A stretch of DNA of 64,000 bases from Spirochaetales bacterium (GTDB lineage Bacteria; Spirochaetota; Spirochaetia; SZUA-6; JAFGRV01), in NCBI GenBank assembly GCA_016930085.1, contig JAFGHO010000008.1, forward strand, positions 96,146 through 160,145, given 5' to 3'. The stretch's first letter is position 1. Each line of letters begins with the position of its first letter. The notes below the pieces were generated by a model, which saw nothing but the letters and a program-made list of their open reading frames with translations, did no database searches and was not told the origin of the DNA. A program made the position numbers and the translations under genes. Below are positions 17,011-25,836 of this stretch, piece by piece.

Positions 17011-17017
17011 ATGTCAA
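16989..17017 (-). promoter_or_regulatory. Promoter of the ArsR gene
   Basis: Minus strand: TTGACA (17012-17017), 17-bp spacer, TATATT (16989-16994). The predicted start is at 16982-16981, the A of ATG, so the mRNA is probably leaderless. Confidence 0.75.
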
Positions 17018-17048
17018 GGGATATTTCAATTTTCGTAACGATTTTCGG

Positions 17049-17402
17049 CTATTGCAGTTCATAAGAACAATGTTGGCAGAAAAATGTCGTATTGGGATTC
17101 ACATTGCCGCATTTCGGGCACTTCCATGTTTTTTCAGGTTCTTCCGCCCCGTAGTGCTTTTTATTCAAAGCATAGATAAGGGAATAATCATTCAATCGCC
17201 ATTGCCTGAATCCTCGAATAATCTGAATAAATCCGAATCCGATCGCACCATAGAGGAGATAGAGCGTTCCTCCGGTTTTATAAGCCGTGATAAAAGTCGC
17301 AGCAGTTATTGCGGTCCCCAGCAAAAATAGAACAAAACCCATAATCAAATTCTTTTTACCGATCTTTTTTGACAATGCCCTGATATCCTCTTTTATTTCC
17401 AT
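17049..17402 (-). CDS. Small membrane protein with C-terminal zinc ribbon
   Basis: A 117-residue protein with two hydrophobic helices (about 22-40 and 48-66) and a C-terminal four-Cys zinc ribbon (CPKCG...CQHC). Function unknown. Start taken as ATG 17402 (MEIKEDI) with GGAAAGGAA upstream; a GTG at 17411 is too close to that site. Confidence 0.7.
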   Translation of the reverse strand: MEIKEDIRALSKKIGKKNLIMGFVLFLLGTAITAATFITAYKTGGTLYLLYGAIGFGFIQIIRGFRQWRLNDYSLIYALNKKHYGAEEPEKTWKCPKCGNVNPNTTFFCQHCSYELQ

Positions 17403-17530
17403 AAACGGCACACTTCCTTTCCATATCGATAGTATTAGGGTATTAGCGTTTCGATGTCAATAACATGATCCGTCTGCCCGGCAGACGATTGAAGGAAACA
17501 ACACATATGGATATAGCTGTTGCCCCGGCG

Positions 17531-17914
17531 TCAGAATACAGGCCCGGGTATTACGGGAGGATTCGTGTTCGTTGTCGCGATATCCGTATCGTCGTCCGTA
17601 TCCCGGAACGAGTCGTCTTCAAACGGCGCGTCCTTCCCTTTTACCATCCGGTGGATTTTAGGATCGACAATGATTCCCGTCCGGTACACGGTTTGGAGAA
17701 TTCCATTCGCGTACTGCAGCACCACGAGTTCATTGTTGGCAAGATCGATCACGGTCTGATACAGCGAATCGGCATCGCAGGATTGCGACAAAAACTGAAC
17801 GTTTTTCGGCAGGTTGACATGTTCCGGCACATCGACCGTGACCTGGTATGTCTCGCAATCGAATAAAAGACCTCCTATCGCAACGATAAGAGCGGATAAA
17901 ATAATCTTTCTCAT
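17531..17914 (-). CDS. Small secreted protein, possible lipoprotein
   Basis: A 127-residue protein with a signal peptide (about 1-19) ending in LLFDC, a relaxed lipobox of the kind spirochaetes tolerate. The mature part is short, with one possible disulphide, and ends in a Thr/Asn/Pro-rich tail. AGGAGGA precedes ATG 17914. Not recognised. Confidence 0.65.
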   Translation of the reverse strand: MRKIILSALIVAIGGLLFDCETYQVTVDVPEHVNLPKNVQFLSQSCDADSLYQTVIDLANNELVVLQYANGILQTVYRTGIIVDPKIHRMVKGKDAPFEDDSFRDTDDDTDIATTNTNPPVIPGPVF

Positions 17915-18259
17915 GTATCCTCCTGTATATTAAGTATAGGAAACGCAACATTGCGGATCAAGTAAAAATGTGACAGGACGCACACTTCCGTGGCTGCGGG
18001 AGACGCAAACGATTCCTTTCCGATTCACGATCAAACTGTAGGTCAGTTACAGGGGACGGAGACGGCGGGGAGGGGCAGGTGAGTGCCGGCTGGAAGAAGG
18101 GAGTGCGGAGACTTGGCTCTATGACTGTTTGTTTTCGCAAATAAGAAAAGAGATTAACACGAAGGAGGTCTACCGAAAAAAAACCGGCCCTTATTGCAAG
18201 ACAATAAAGGCCGGTTGAGGTCGAAACCAATGACCGGTTTTTAAAACGTATCGAAATGA
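17915..18259. other. Intergenic region with terminator
   Basis: 345 bp between the small secreted protein and the beta-helix dockerin gene. It holds the terminator at 18176-18217. A purine-rich stretch at about 18050-18110 has no open frame or repeat that I can support. Confidence 0.6.
18176..18217 (-). terminator. Intrinsic terminator after the beta-helix dockerin gene
   Basis: Minus strand: AACCGGCCTTTATTG pairs with CAATAAGGGCCGGTT around a short loop, then eight T. It lies just past the stop at 18260. Confidence 0.9.
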
Positions 18260-20212
18260 TTAGAAGCCGCCCGGAGGAAAACCGCCGCCGCCTCCGATCG
18301 TCGTTACCCTGCCGTTTACCGTAAAACTCGTCGATTGACTGCCCGGGGAATAGCTTCCGTTCTGATACAGGCCGTCCTTCGCTGTTCCGGAACAACTCCC
18401 GCCGAAGTAGATGTTGTAGGTGGTGCCGTTAGTAAGATTCGGGGATGAAAAGGCGATCGACGCGTATTGCTTGTTGGGCGCGAAGGTGAGGATGCTGCTG
18501 CCGCTTGAGGTTTGAATATTCACGAGGCTGTTCGACTGCTGCGTGGTGAAATTATAAAGCAGCGCATTCTGAGCAGAGGAATTCCCCCCCGGGGCCATGG
18601 CCATGCTGGAAGTACCCGATCCGACAATCAAACCGCCGTTCATTGTAAACGTGCCGTTATAATCGAGGGCGCTGTCGACATTATTGCTGTTTCCATGGAC
18701 GACAACAGTCCCGTTCGTCATCGTGATATATCCGTTACTATCGAGGCCGTCACCGCCGGTGCTGCCCTGAGGCGTCACATCGGTAATATTCACGTAAATG
18801 TAGCCGCCGTTGATATTTATGTAGTAGTCACCGGGCTCGAACATACCCATCCCGCCTTCTCCGCCTTCCGTGTCCGCCGCATTAATGCCGTCATCATCGG
18901 CAACGACACGGATATCGCCGCCGTTCAAGTTTACCACCTTGCTTTCAAGCCCCTCATACGATTTTGTGATATTAATTGCACCGCCGTTCACGTCCAGGAC
19001 CAGATCGGCATGAACGCCGTCGTCTCCCGTGGCAATGTCGAGTGTCCCCCCGCTGATCGTTATCGTGTCGTTCGAGTGGATCGCATCGTCGGATGAATTG
19101 ACATTGACATAGCCCGCTTCGACAAGAACGTTGAGGACCCCCTTGATTCCCTTGGTTGAAACCGAATCGTTCGGCCTTGTGTTGCTTCCGCCCCCCGCAG
19201 TGACTCTGACATTGGACTCTTCATGGGTAATCGTCACGGCGATTTCCGCCTCCATCCCGTCCGCCCCCGAGGACGTCAGGTTCAGGGTGCATTTTTTAAT
19301 CTCGATCAATCCGTCTTCTTCATCATCGGATTTCAGACAATCGCCTTGCGAGGTAACGGTGATATTCGCGCCGCTTTTTATTTCAAGGGAATTTTTACCC
19401 CTGATCCCGTCATCGACGGAGGTGACCGTTATCGTGCAATCCTTGATATTCAGATCGTCTTTACACGCGATACCGTCATTGTAATTTGCGTCGACGGTCA
19501 ACGACCCGTCACCGGAGATGGTAAGGTCGTCCTTTGAAAAAAGCGCTGCGTTCGGTTCATCGTCGTCGGGGTTGTCGAATACGTAATTCGACGGATCAGT
19601 TATGTAATTTTGCGTGTTTTCAACCAGAACGATCTCCGTATCTTCGGCGTTCATGATACTCAAGGGTGAATTGACTGAACTGCTGATATTGATACCGTTC
19701 AAATTAAGGGTGACGAGCAATTCATCCTGTGAATCGACGATAATCCGCCCGTCATTGAGCGTTCCGCTTATGGTGTAGGTACCCCCCGATGTAATGGTCA
19801 CATTCCTGCCGTTCACCACGGTACCGCCGCCATTGACGGTAATCGAGGATCCGTTCAGCTGGATAAGTGTTTCCGCACCGGGTTCCTGCGTGATTCCCGG
19901 TGTCGGTTCGGGCGTCTGGACCGAACCCGCGGGAAACTCCGTAATAAGTCCCACGTAATACTGGGCGATCAAAAGGGCATCGACGATGGAAATCGAACCG
20001 TTTCCATCCACATCCGCGTAAGCGGACTGGAAGTTCGCGGGATTAAGCCCCACATAATACTGGGCCGTCAATAACGCGTCCACGATATCGATGGAACCGC
20101 TCGCATTGACATCGCCAAGGCTTTGTCCCCATAATGCCGCAGGGAAAATAACGGAAGCCAGTAACGCAAAAAAGAACATCACCTTCATTTTTTTTAACCG
20201 TTGTATAATCAT
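18260..20212 (-). CDS. Secreted Cthe_2159-like beta-helix protein with N-terminal dockerin
   Basis: A 650-residue secreted protein. Signal peptide about 1-30; dockerin at 33-90 with two loops (DVNASGSIDIVD and DVDGNGSISIVD); Pro/Thr linker to about 115; then a long repetitive right-handed beta-helix resembling the Cthe_2159 family of polysaccharide-binding proteins (rungs such as DDGIRGKNSLEIKSGANITV, SSDDAIHSNDTITISGG, GDDGVHADLVLDVNGG). Asp-rich turns suggest calcium binding. Having the dockerin at the N-terminus is less usual. ATG 20212 follows AAGGAGGG. Likely binds acidic polysaccharide outside the cell; inferred from the family. Confidence 0.85.
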   Translation of the reverse strand: MIIQRLKKMKVMFFFALLASVIFPAALWGQSLGDVNASGSIDIVDALLTAQYYVGLNPANFQSAYADVDGNGSISIVDALLIAQYYVGLITEFPAGSVQTPEPTPGITQEPGAETLIQLNGSSITVNGGGTVVNGRNVTITSGGTYTISGTLNDGRIIVDSQDELLVTLNLNGINISSSVNSPLSIMNAEDTEIVLVENTQNYITDPSNYVFDNPDDDEPNAALFSKDDLTISGDGSLTVDANYNDGIACKDDLNIKDCTITVTSVDDGIRGKNSLEIKSGANITVTSQGDCLKSDDEEDGLIEIKKCTLNLTSSGADGMEAEIAVTITHEESNVRVTAGGGSNTRPNDSVSTKGIKGVLNVLVEAGYVNVNSSDDAIHSNDTITISGGTLDIATGDDGVHADLVLDVNGGAINITKSYEGLESKVVNLNGGDIRVVADDDGINAADTEGGEGGMGMFEPGDYYININGGYIYVNITDVTPQGSTGGDGLDSNGYITMTNGTVVVHGNSNNVDSALDYNGTFTMNGGLIVGSGTSSMAMAPGGNSSAQNALLYNFTTQQSNSLVNIQTSSGSSILTFAPNKQYASIAFSSPNLTNGTTYNIYFGGSCSGTAKDGLYQNGSYSPGSQSTSFTVNGRVTTIGGGGGFPPGGF

Positions 20213-20677
20213 AAACCCTCCTTTTTTATACCAGGTTACTATTAAACTCCACGTGCAGACCGGTATCTTTAACATATATATACTATGCTTTGGCGGGTAC
20301 ATCGTACCTCACGACGATCCTGTATGAGAGACAATTCACCCGTCCTCTTTAAAATGCACAAATTTTATAATTTAGATCGATATTCCGTAACTCTACAGAA
20401 AAACGCCTTAACAGGTCTGTGCTTTTGATTTTTCATAGTAACATGTCAACGTGCATGAATTGTGACAATTGTGTGAACATTATATGGTTATTTTTTGTGG
20501 TACTCCCTTTGGTAATCGCAATAGTCATTATACATGGGTTATGAAGGATTTCTCGATGAAAAACGGATAATATGCTCCCGTTTATCCCTGTTGTTATCGG
20601 TTTTGGCTGCTTATTTTACCGATTAAAATTTTAATGTAAATAGACACAATTTTATTTAATCAATATACTTATAAATC
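20213..20677. other. Divergent intergenic region
   Basis: 465 bp of AT-rich sequence between the dockerin gene (minus) and the NTF2-like gene (plus). It contains the promoter of the latter and a short palindrome, AATTGTGACAATT, near 20458-20470, whose role is unknown. No open frame that I can support. Confidence 0.6.
20641..20669 (+). promoter_or_regulatory. Promoter of the NTF2/SDR/oxidoreductase operon
   Basis: TAGACA (20641-20646), 17-bp spacer, TATACT (20664-20669). The predicted start is about 20676, 2 nt before ATG 20678; no ribosome-binding site is visible. Confidence 0.65.
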
Positions 20678-21118
20678 ATGGAAAATACAATTGTCAACCT
20701 GGAACAATTCAAAAAGTTGTGGACAAGCATTTATGATGCGGGCGGCAAACCCGACTGGTCCCATATTCTCCCGTATTACGATGAGCATATTTATTTCCGT
20801 GATTCGATCCAGGAAATCCGGGGTATCGGAGAATTCAAGAAAATGACGGAACGCCTGACAAAGCGTTCCCGAAAACTTGAGTTTCATATACATAACCAGA
20901 TGATGGGAAAAAACATCATTTTTATCGAATGGGAAATGAGATTGAGTTTCAAAAAATCACCCACATCTTCCATTTACGGCTCAAGCCGTATAACATTATC
21001 CGAAAAAGGGAAAATCGTCGAACAAAGGGACTATTATGATTTATGGGGTGATATTTTCGACAATATCCCCGTGTTCGGAAAACAGTACAGAAAATTTATA
21101 AGGAAAATGTTTGGTTAA
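20678..21118 (+). CDS. NTF2/SnoaL-like protein
   Basis: A 146-residue protein with the size and pattern of the NTF2/SnoaL-like fold: an N-terminal helix (LEQFKKLWTSIYDAGGKPDW), a cone lined by HIYFRDSI, and C-terminal strands ending KIVEQRDYYDLWGD. Such proteins bind small hydrophobic ligands or act as isomerases. It opens a tight three-gene operon with the SDR (stop followed directly by the next ATG) and a CrtI-like oxidoreductase, so a shared lipid or isoprenoid substrate is likely but unproven. Confidence 0.75.
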   Translation: MENTIVNLEQFKKLWTSIYDAGGKPDWSHILPYYDEHIYFRDSIQEIRGIGEFKKMTERLTKRSRKLEFHIHNQMMGKNIIFIEWEMRLSFKKSPTSSIYGSSRITLSEKGKIVEQRDYYDLWGDIFDNIPVFGKQYRKFIRKMFG

Positions 21119-22078
21119 ATGATGGCACCGGTACGCGGAATTTCCAGATATTTCAATCAATACAGACTTTCCAATATCTCAGCAATGATTAAAAACAATA
21201 AACGTGATCCCGAAGAATGCAAGACCAGGTTTGATAAGAAACTCGTTGTCATTACCGGATCGACGTCGGGTATTGGATTGTATACCGCAAGAAAATATGC
21301 AGCCATGGGCGCCGACCTTCTCTGTATAAACCGGAACCGGGAAAAATCCGAACAGGTGTGTAACGAATTGAAAGAAAATTACGATATTGAATGCTCGTAT
21401 ATAATAGCGGATTTATCTTCGATGACGGAAACCAAAAAAATCGGCACTGAACTCGCCAACATTGTCCGGCCGATTGACGTAATGATACTGAACGCGGGAA
21501 TTTATATGACCAGACGACGCATTACACGAGAAGGTCTGGAATTAGTCTTTGCCGTGAATTTTATGTCGGCGTTCATTTTGACATATCTGCTTAAGGAAAA
21601 ATTCATACGTCAAAAAAAAGGACGTATTCTTTATGTCAATTCCGAAGGCCATCGTTTTTGTCCATGGGGATTACGCGTCGACGACCTTGATTTTACAAAA
21701 AGGACTTACTCCGGTCTTTCCGCATACGGATCGGCCAAACTCGCACAGTTGTTGTGTTTGTTGATTTTTGCTGAAGAATTTGAAGGTTCCGGAGTCACTG
21801 TTAACGCAATGCACCCGGGAGCGGTTAAAACCTCAACAGGTAAAGATAACGGAAAATTTTATACATGGTATAAAAAAAATATATTGGAACGGGGTTTCAG
21901 ATCCGCACGCATATCGGCAGAAGCACTGTATTATCTTGGAGTATCAGGCAAGGTGTCTGAGATAAACGGCAAGTTTTTCAATCTCACGACTGTTGAGGAG
22001 CCTGCTCCACCCGCGCGAGACAGGGAAGCTGCGGATAAGATCTGGAAAACCGTTAAGGAGCTGGCCCATTTTGTCTGA
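21119..22078 (+). CDS. Short-chain dehydrogenase/reductase
   Basis: A 319-residue SDR with the cofactor loop TGSTSGIG (46-53), NAG in LNAGIY, catalytic Ser175, Tyr203 and Lys207 (YGSAK). The overall pattern resembles retinol-dehydrogenase-like SDRs (HPGAVKT after the active site). An N-terminal extension of about 40 basic residues may be a membrane contact. It follows the NTF2-like stop without a gap and overlaps the next gene by 8 bp, so translation is coupled. The substrate is not known. Confidence 0.88.
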   Translation: MMAPVRGISRYFNQYRLSNISAMIKNNKRDPEECKTRFDKKLVVITGSTSGIGLYTARKYAAMGADLLCINRNREKSEQVCNELKENYDIECSYIIADLSSMTETKKIGTELANIVRPIDVMILNAGIYMTRRRITREGLELVFAVNFMSAFILTYLLKEKFIRQKKGRILYVNSEGHRFCPWGLRVDDLDFTKRTYSGLSAYGSAKLAQLLCLLIFAEEFEGSGVTVNAMHPGAVKTSTGKDNGKFYTWYKKNILERGFRSARISAEALYYLGVSGKVSEINGKFFNLTTVEEPAPPARDREAADKIWKTVKELAHFV

Positions 22079-23684
22079 AAAAACGGTTTACGATGTCATT
22101 ATTTGCGGTGCAGGTATGGCCGGGCTCACTGCTGCTGCATATGCCGGCCGGGCGGGCAAAAAAGTGCTCGTCTTGGAGAAAAATGAATATTGCGGCGGAT
22201 TGGTCAATTCCTTTAAAAGAGACGGATTCCTTTTTGACGCCGGGCTCCGCGCGCTTGAGGATGCCGGAATAATTTCTCCCATGCTTCATGATCTTGGAAT
22301 CAATATGGAAATGATGAGAAGCTTTGTATCAATCGGTATCGAAAATAAAATAATCAAGATAGAAACCGGGGATGATATTTTCCGATACAAAAAGCTTCTG
22401 GAATGTTTTTATCCCGCAGAAAAAGACAATATTGCGCAGATTATAAACATCATTAAAAATATAATGAAAGATATGGATATACTCTACGGTATCGAAAATC
22501 CCTTTTTCAAGAATATTGTATCCGACTTGCACTATACGCTCAAAGTATTATTACCCTGGTTCTTTAAATTTATTTTTACCTATCGTAAAATTAATCTGCT
22601 GAACGGACCGGTAGAGAACTTTATCGATACGATTACCGGCAACAGGTCGCTTCGGGACATCATATGCCAGCACTTCTTTAAAAATACACCGGCATTTTTT
22701 GCGTTAAGCTATTTTTCGCTGTATCTGGATTATCAATATCCCAGAGGAGGTACCGGCCGGCTGGCTACCTGTCTCGAGAAAAAGGCCAGACAGTTTGGTG
22801 TGGAAATAAAAATCAAGACTGCTGTCCGTGAGGTACGGCCCGACGGGAAAAAGGTAAAAGATCACAATGGAAATATATATTTTTATAAAAAACTGATCTG
22901 GGCGGCAGACCTGAAATACTTTTATGCCATAGTGAAAACCGAAAACCTGCCGGTTAAGGTCCGTAACGGAGTATTGAAACAGGCTGAAAAAATTAATTCG
23001 AAACGCGGAGGAGATTCAGTCTTTACCTTATTTCTTGAAACCGGCGTCGAACCGGAGCAATTGGCCGGTATTTCGCATGGCCATTTTTTCTATACACCGT
23101 CGTCGCGGGGGCTCAATGGTATTCTCGATGATCGATTACCGGAGATCCTGAAAGGCTGGCCCACTATATCGCGTTCCGTTTTTTTACAATGGTTAAAGGA
23201 TTTTTGTTATTATACGACCTACGAAATTTCGGTTCCGGTTTTAAAAGACGAGGATGCTGCTCCCGCAGGTAAATCAGGAATTATTGTCAGCCTGTTATTT
23301 AGCTATGACCTCTGTTTTCTGATCAAGACTGACGGTTGGTACGAGGAATTTAAAAAAGAAATGCAGGAAAATATTATTAATGTCCTCAATGATACGGTGT
23401 TTCCTTTTCTGCGTGACAATATCATAAAAGCTTTTTCATATACACCTCTCTCCATTCAACGTATAGCAGGGGCAAGTGACGGTGCTCTTACCGGTTGGTC
23501 GTTTGAACGGCCGGTCCCTGCGGTGAATAAAATGTTGCAGGCAAAAAAGGCTGTTCTGACGCCCGTACCCGATATATATCAGGCAGGACAATGGACATAT
23601 AGTCCGGGAGGTGTGCCGATGGCGATTTTGACCGGTAAAATAGCATCGGATGCTGTTTTAAAGGGATTAAAAAAGAATAAATAA
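22071..23684 (+). CDS. CrtI/RetSat-like FAD oxidoreductase
   Basis: A 537-residue FAD-dependent amine-oxidase/phytoene-desaturase-type protein: dinucleotide loop CGAGMAGLTAA near residue 13, LEKNEYCGG, the conserved YPRGGTGRLA segment in the middle, and the closing YQAGQWTYSPGGVPMAILTGKIAS typical of carotene desaturases and isomerases. TTG 22071 is chosen as start: it has AAGGAG 10 nt upstream and begins 15 bp before the FAD motif, whereas the open frame upstream lies inside the SDR gene. Likely acts on a polyene or other lipid made or modified with the SDR. Confidence 0.83.
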   Translation: MSEKTVYDVIICGAGMAGLTAAAYAGRAGKKVLVLEKNEYCGGLVNSFKRDGFLFDAGLRALEDAGIISPMLHDLGINMEMMRSFVSIGIENKIIKIETGDDIFRYKKLLECFYPAEKDNIAQIINIIKNIMKDMDILYGIENPFFKNIVSDLHYTLKVLLPWFFKFIFTYRKINLLNGPVENFIDTITGNRSLRDIICQHFFKNTPAFFALSYFSLYLDYQYPRGGTGRLATCLEKKARQFGVEIKIKTAVREVRPDGKKVKDHNGNIYFYKKLIWAADLKYFYAIVKTENLPVKVRNGVLKQAEKINSKRGGDSVFTLFLETGVEPEQLAGISHGHFFYTPSSRGLNGILDDRLPEILKGWPTISRSVFLQWLKDFCYYTTYEISVPVLKDEDAAPAGKSGIIVSLLFSYDLCFLIKTDGWYEEFKKEMQENIINVLNDTVFPFLRDNIIKAFSYTPLSIQRIAGASDGALTGWSFERPVPAVNKMLQAKKAVLTPVPDIYQAGQWTYSPGGVPMAILTGKIASDAVLKGLKKNK

Positions 23685-23691
23685 TGGCGCT

Positions 23692-24549
23692 TTACTTAAA
23701 ATCGGGTTCAGCGGGAAATAATTCATTCCGGACCGCCTGCAACTCCTCCCATGTATCGATCTCTTCCCGAATGCGCTTGAGTAAAATAAGACTCATATTT
23801 TTATCCGGATGCTGCAGGGCTTTCGTTGATTCCGTCAACTCCTTCATTGTCGCACCGATAATGTGCTGCTCGGAGTTGTCAATGACGGTACCAAACATGG
23901 TGTTATTATCAAGAATTTCCATATTGTATTCGAAAATTTCCCTTCTGATAATATACAACCGGGCTTTATACCATCCAAAAAGCGTTATATGTACCGTTAC
24001 CCCCGGATGACCGTCGGTATCCGGGTCCGTAAAACGTGCCGGATCCTTGATTTCCGGCAAGGATTTTGTACTATCGCCTTCAATACCCAAGAGGGCGGGG
24101 GTGGCGTGCCGATATACATGCCATGCGTTGCCGGAATACGACAATTGCACGTTGGCTGTCCGCGCTTCGATTGCTCTTGTCGCTTTATCTGACAATCGTG
24201 AGGAGACGGAGCTCTGGTTCAATTTATTTTTCGCATGCAGAAAGGTGTCTTTTTCATACAGTTCCCCGTTTTCGACAAAAAAATCAGTAAAGCCATAGGT
24301 AATAACAAAGGATCTCAAGGGTTCTCTTCCCGAATTATCTTCATACGATACAATATCATAATGTGCGTAATGTCCTGCAATGTTATCGATTAAAGCTTTT
24401 TTTGATTCGGGAGGTAAATAATCCGACTGGGGGATCGGTGCTGTAATAACCGGAGGATCAGGCCACCGCATGACCCGGTTACAGCCGGACAAGTTCAGCA
24501 GTATCGAACCGACAAAACATAAAAAAAACGGGTTTCTGATGCTTTTCAT
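23692..24549 (-). CDS. Lipoprotein
   Basis: A 285-residue protein with a signal peptide and lipobox LSGC (Cys23). The mature part has no family I recognise. It is convergent with the oxidoreductase gene, with only 7 bp between the stops. ATG 24549 lies 9 nt after a -10 hexamer, with no ribosome-binding site. Confidence 0.75.
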   Translation of the reverse strand: MKSIRNPFFLCFVGSILLNLSGCNRVMRWPDPPVITAPIPQSDYLPPESKKALIDNIAGHYAHYDIVSYEDNSGREPLRSFVITYGFTDFFVENGELYEKDTFLHAKNKLNQSSVSSRLSDKATRAIEARTANVQLSYSGNAWHVYRHATPALLGIEGDSTKSLPEIKDPARFTDPDTDGHPGVTVHITLFGWYKARLYIIRREIFEYNMEILDNNTMFGTVIDNSEQHIIGATMKELTESTKALQHPDKNMSLILLKRIREEIDTWEELQAVRNELFPAEPDFK

Positions 24550-24558
24550 GATCTACAA

Positions 24559-24587
24559 AATTTAATAAAAAAAACATGTTTTGTAAA
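24559..24587 (-). promoter_or_regulatory. Promoter of the lipoprotein gene
   Basis: Minus strand: TTTACA (24582-24587), 17-bp spacer, TAAATT (24559-24564). The leader is about 3 nt at most before ATG 24549. Confidence 0.6.
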
Positions 24588-24610
24588 TTCCTTTTTCTCG
24601 TACATTGATT

Positions 24611-24640
24611 TTGACAAAATATATTGATTCAAAGTAAATT
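24611..24640 (+). promoter_or_regulatory. Promoter of the 24683 gene
   Basis: TTGACA (24611-24616), 18-bp spacer, TAAATT (24635-24640), giving a leader of about 36 nt. It is back to back with the lipoprotein promoter. Confidence 0.55.
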
Positions 24641-24682
24641 ATTTGGAGTTTCCAATCTTTATAAAAATATGAGAGAAACAAA

Positions 24683-25693
24683 ATGAGAATAGTAAATGAT
24701 GAAAAATTTATTCAATGTGTCGAGGCGCTTATTAATCCGGTAGCGGTCGGAAAACTGCATTTTTTTCAATCATTCAAAAAAATACTGCCTTCTTTTGTTT
24801 TTAAACGATTATTGAGACATACGTCAAAAAAATATCCCTATATCGGTTTTGTCATTGAACCATACAGTTTGTTTCTTTTTTTCAGGCTCAAGAATATTGA
24901 TAAAGCAAAATCATTGCTGCCGGACCGTTTTGTTCTGAAAAAGACAAAACTGTTTGACGATGACGAGCCGGAATATTACTTTGGGATAGGGAATTTAAGT
25001 ACACGCGCCAGCACGTTCTGGGGTGTGAGGCTTGAATCGTACCTGATTGCAGAAGATAAGAAAACCGGATTGCCGTCATGGATTTTTATCGATATTTTAA
25101 GCAATACCCTCATTGCTCTGCCATCGAAAGGGGTCGTCGATCCGAATTGCAAAAACGCCCTTTTTACAACAAACTCCAGGGGAGAACTATTTCTGGACAT
25201 AAAGGAAGACAGGACCGGCAGGCGGCTTTCTTTGAAAGGCACAATAAATAATGGGAAAATGCGGAAGCTGGATCAAAGCATTTGGGTGATGGGCAATACT
25301 TCCATTGGATACGGCAAAAACATCGCCGATTGCGATCATGCTCCCTTTGCCGTCATATTCGATCCGGCCGAAGTCGACCGGGCTATCGATATTCCGATTA
25401 ATGATGTTCTCATAAATAAAAATACCCTTTTCCCCGGTTTGGCGGAAGATGAACTTTGCAAAGTCATATGTTTTCCTTTTGCCCAGCATTACATCGCCGA
25501 CAGTCCCGGCAACCACACCATGGTAAAAAACATCGATGAGATGATTAAAAAATACAATACACTGGGTGACTCAACATTAAAAACCTTTTCTACCAGAGCA
25601 ATAGAAAAACTGTTTTTTATCGGAATAACCGTTTCTGCATTAATATCCGTTAGTTTTCTTGTTTTACTCCTGTTAAAAATCGTTAAATTTTGA
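24683..25693 (+). CDS. Hypothetical protein with C-terminal membrane anchor
   Basis: A 336-residue protein I do not recognise. The bulk is a strand-rich globular domain (for example YYFGIGNLSTRASTFWGVRL, SWIFIDILSNTLIALPS), and the last 30 residues form one clear transmembrane helix with a basic end, suggesting a tail-anchored protein. It has its own promoter and is the last gene before the duplicated tmRNA end. Confidence 0.7.
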   Translation: MRIVNDEKFIQCVEALINPVAVGKLHFFQSFKKILPSFVFKRLLRHTSKKYPYIGFVIEPYSLFLFFRLKNIDKAKSLLPDRFVLKKTKLFDDDEPEYYFGIGNLSTRASTFWGVRLESYLIAEDKKTGLPSWIFIDILSNTLIALPSKGVVDPNCKNALFTTNSRGELFLDIKEDRTGRRLSLKGTINNGKMRKLDQSIWVMGNTSIGYGKNIADCDHAPFAVIFDPAEVDRAIDIPINDVLINKNTLFPGLAEDELCKVICFPFAQHYIADSPGNHTMVKNIDEMIKKYNTLGDSTLKTFSTRAIEKLFFIGITVSALISVSFLVLLLLKIVKF

Positions 25694-25757
25694 AGATATC
25701 CCGGTCCCGCAGTATAAAATAACAAGCAGTTTTTTAAACTATCGGTTTATATTGTTT

Positions 25758-25777
25758 TGGAGGTGGCGGGAGTCGAA
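25758..25777 (-). repeat. Duplicate of the ssrA 3' end (attachment-site scar)
   Basis: The 20-bp sequence TGGAGGTGGCGGGAGTCGAA is identical to 25837-25856, the discriminator, acceptor and T-loop end of the tmRNA gene. It lies 79 bp away in the same orientation, just beyond the ssrA terminator. Tyrosine recombinases often use exactly this end of ssrA as attB, so this looks like one end of an integrated or partly deleted element. No integrase is present in the window. Confidence 0.65.
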
Positions 25778-25789
25778 TTCTATCGGGCT

Positions 25790-25823
25790 AAAAAAAATTC
25801 CCTTGCTTCTTTCCGCAAGGGAA
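25790..25823 (-). terminator. Intrinsic terminator of ssrA
   Basis: Minus strand: TTCCCTTGC paired with GCAAGGGAA around an 8-nt loop, followed by eight T. It is 14 bp after the 3' end of the tmRNA. Confidence 0.92.
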
Positions 25824-25836
25824 CCTGTTGTTGAAA

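Noticed and set aside
24683-25693. Acetoacetate-decarboxylase-like fold for the membrane-anchored protein
   Set aside because: Only a loose resemblance of strand pattern; no catalytic Lys motif could be placed.
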